Position numbers and translations under genes: made by a program
The notes under the pieces: generated by a model
What the model was told of the DNA's origin: nothing
The model's input: the letters and a program-made list of their open reading frames with translations, nothing else
Database searches by the model: none
Source of the DNA: Methanosarcinales archaeon
GTDB lineage: Archaea > Halobacteriota > Syntropharchaeia > Alkanophagales > Methanospirareceae
DNA: 6,954 nt
NCBI GenBank assembly: GCA_030621945.1
Contig: JAUXGS010000046.1
Coordinates: forward strand, 1-6,954
Direction of reading: 5' to 3'
Shown here: piece after piece, positions 6,618 to 6,954 of the stretch
Position numbering within the stretch: the first letter of the stretch is position 1
Layout: every line of letters starts with the position of its first letter

Positions 6618-6954
6618 TTACACTGATGAGAAGTTCTTCCGCAGAAACGTGGCAATTGCCCGATAAAATGCCTGGGGATTATCATAACCCGGAAAATGAT
6701 TGCTATGCGGTATTTCGACCAGTTCACATCCGCTATCTTTTAATGTTGTGAGGTACGATAAACTGCGATTTTCAGAACCGTAAACAAACATCGCAGGGAT
6801 TTTTAGCGCAATAAACCGTTGAATTAACGTGCCGTGCTCAGAATGATCTACTAAAGAAGGACAGCACTCAAAAAACGCCTTTTCTGATGCGCTGGATTCT
6901 AATGTCTCAGCATATTTTTGGAACCCTTTGTTATTTGATTGTGCCAATCTATGC
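6618..6954 (-). CDS. Alpha/beta hydrolase, C-terminal part (5'-partial)
   Basis: The frame is open to the window edge, so only the last 111 residues of a protein that is usually about 240-280 long are seen. The visible part matches the end of the alpha/beta-hydrolase fold: a helical lid-like segment, then IPAMFVYGSEN (a strand followed by an acidic residue in the usual place of the catalytic acid), a short helix, VEIPHSNHFPGYDNP with the likely catalytic His encoded at 6696-6698, and a final helix (FYRAIATFLRK). The nucleophile Ser and oxyanion region lie outside the window, so substrate and activity cannot be told. A TTG at 6947 could be read as a start, but it would cut the fold in half and is not believed. 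The gene ends 64 nt before the ATPase ATG, on the same strand; a functional link is not evident. Confidence 0.75.
   Translation of the reverse strand, partial: HRLAQSNNKGFQKYAETLESSASEKAFFECCPSLVDHSEHGTLIQRFIALKIPAMFVYGSENRSLSYLTTLKDSGCELVEIPHSNHFPGYDNPQAFYRAIATFLRKNFSSV

Noticed and set aside
6554..6727. A 58-residue N-terminal extension of the P-type ATPase from an in-frame ATG at 6727.
   Set aside because: It overlaps the end of the hydrolase gene in another frame, has a Cys/Arg-rich composition unlike the family, and ATPase similarity plus a TATA-like box support the ATG at 6553.
6480..6902. The 11-mer CTGGATTCTAA present near the ATPase start and in the hydrolase gene, in both cases coding for LESS.
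   Set aside because: The shared sequence does not extend beyond this word, and the flanks differ; chance or codon preference explains it.
1..6954. CRISPR array, tRNA, rRNA, insertion sequence or riboswitch.
   Set aside because: No regularly spaced repeats, cloverleaf-like sequence, transposase frame or recognisable aptamer was seen; coding sequence fills nearly all of the window.

Overview
The window looks archaeal. The first gene ends in an archaeal-type diphthine--ammonia ligase (Dph6) domain, and diphthamide on EF2 is found only in archaea and eukaryotes. The third gene is a membrane-tethered winged-helix regulator of a kind typical of euryarchaeota (COG2512-like). Start regions are either preceded by a GGAGGT ribosome binding site or by an A/T-rich TATA-like box about 22-23 nt upstream of the ATG, as in leaderless archaeal transcripts. 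Base composition is moderate. A methane-cycling euryarchaeote (ANME or methanogen relative) would fit, but the sequence shown does not prove it.

Layout. On the plus strand, 1-1953 is the 3' part of a long gene that fuses a glutamine amidotransferase/asparagine-synthetase-like module to a complete Dph6 module. Near its end an in-frame, repeat-rich, palindromic insert of about 90 nt interrupts the Dph6 domain. A short intergenic region (1954-2081) holds a hairpin flanked by T-runs on both strands, a likely shared terminator with the convergent gene. All remaining genes are on the minus strand, transcribed right to left: a 5'-truncated alpha/beta hydrolase (6618-6954), a 917-residue P-type cation ATPase (3800-6553), a membrane-anchored winged-helix regulator with an outside sensor domain (2800-3759), and a small secreted protein rich in N-glycosylation sequons (2082-2714). 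No stretch over 300 bases lacks a gene.

How the genes may work together. The fusion gene suggests that ammonia released from glutamine could be delivered to the diphthine amidation step; the synthetase domain itself has lost the glutamate normally needed for asparagine formation. The three minus-strand genes at 2082-6553 are closely spaced (40 and 85 nt). They read as a possible cell-surface unit: an ion pump, a one-component transmembrane regulator with an acidic, tyrosine-rich ectodomain, and a secreted glycoprotein. Short direct and inverted CGTTC/GAACG repeats lie just upstream of the secreted-protein gene and are candidate operators. This functional link is inference.
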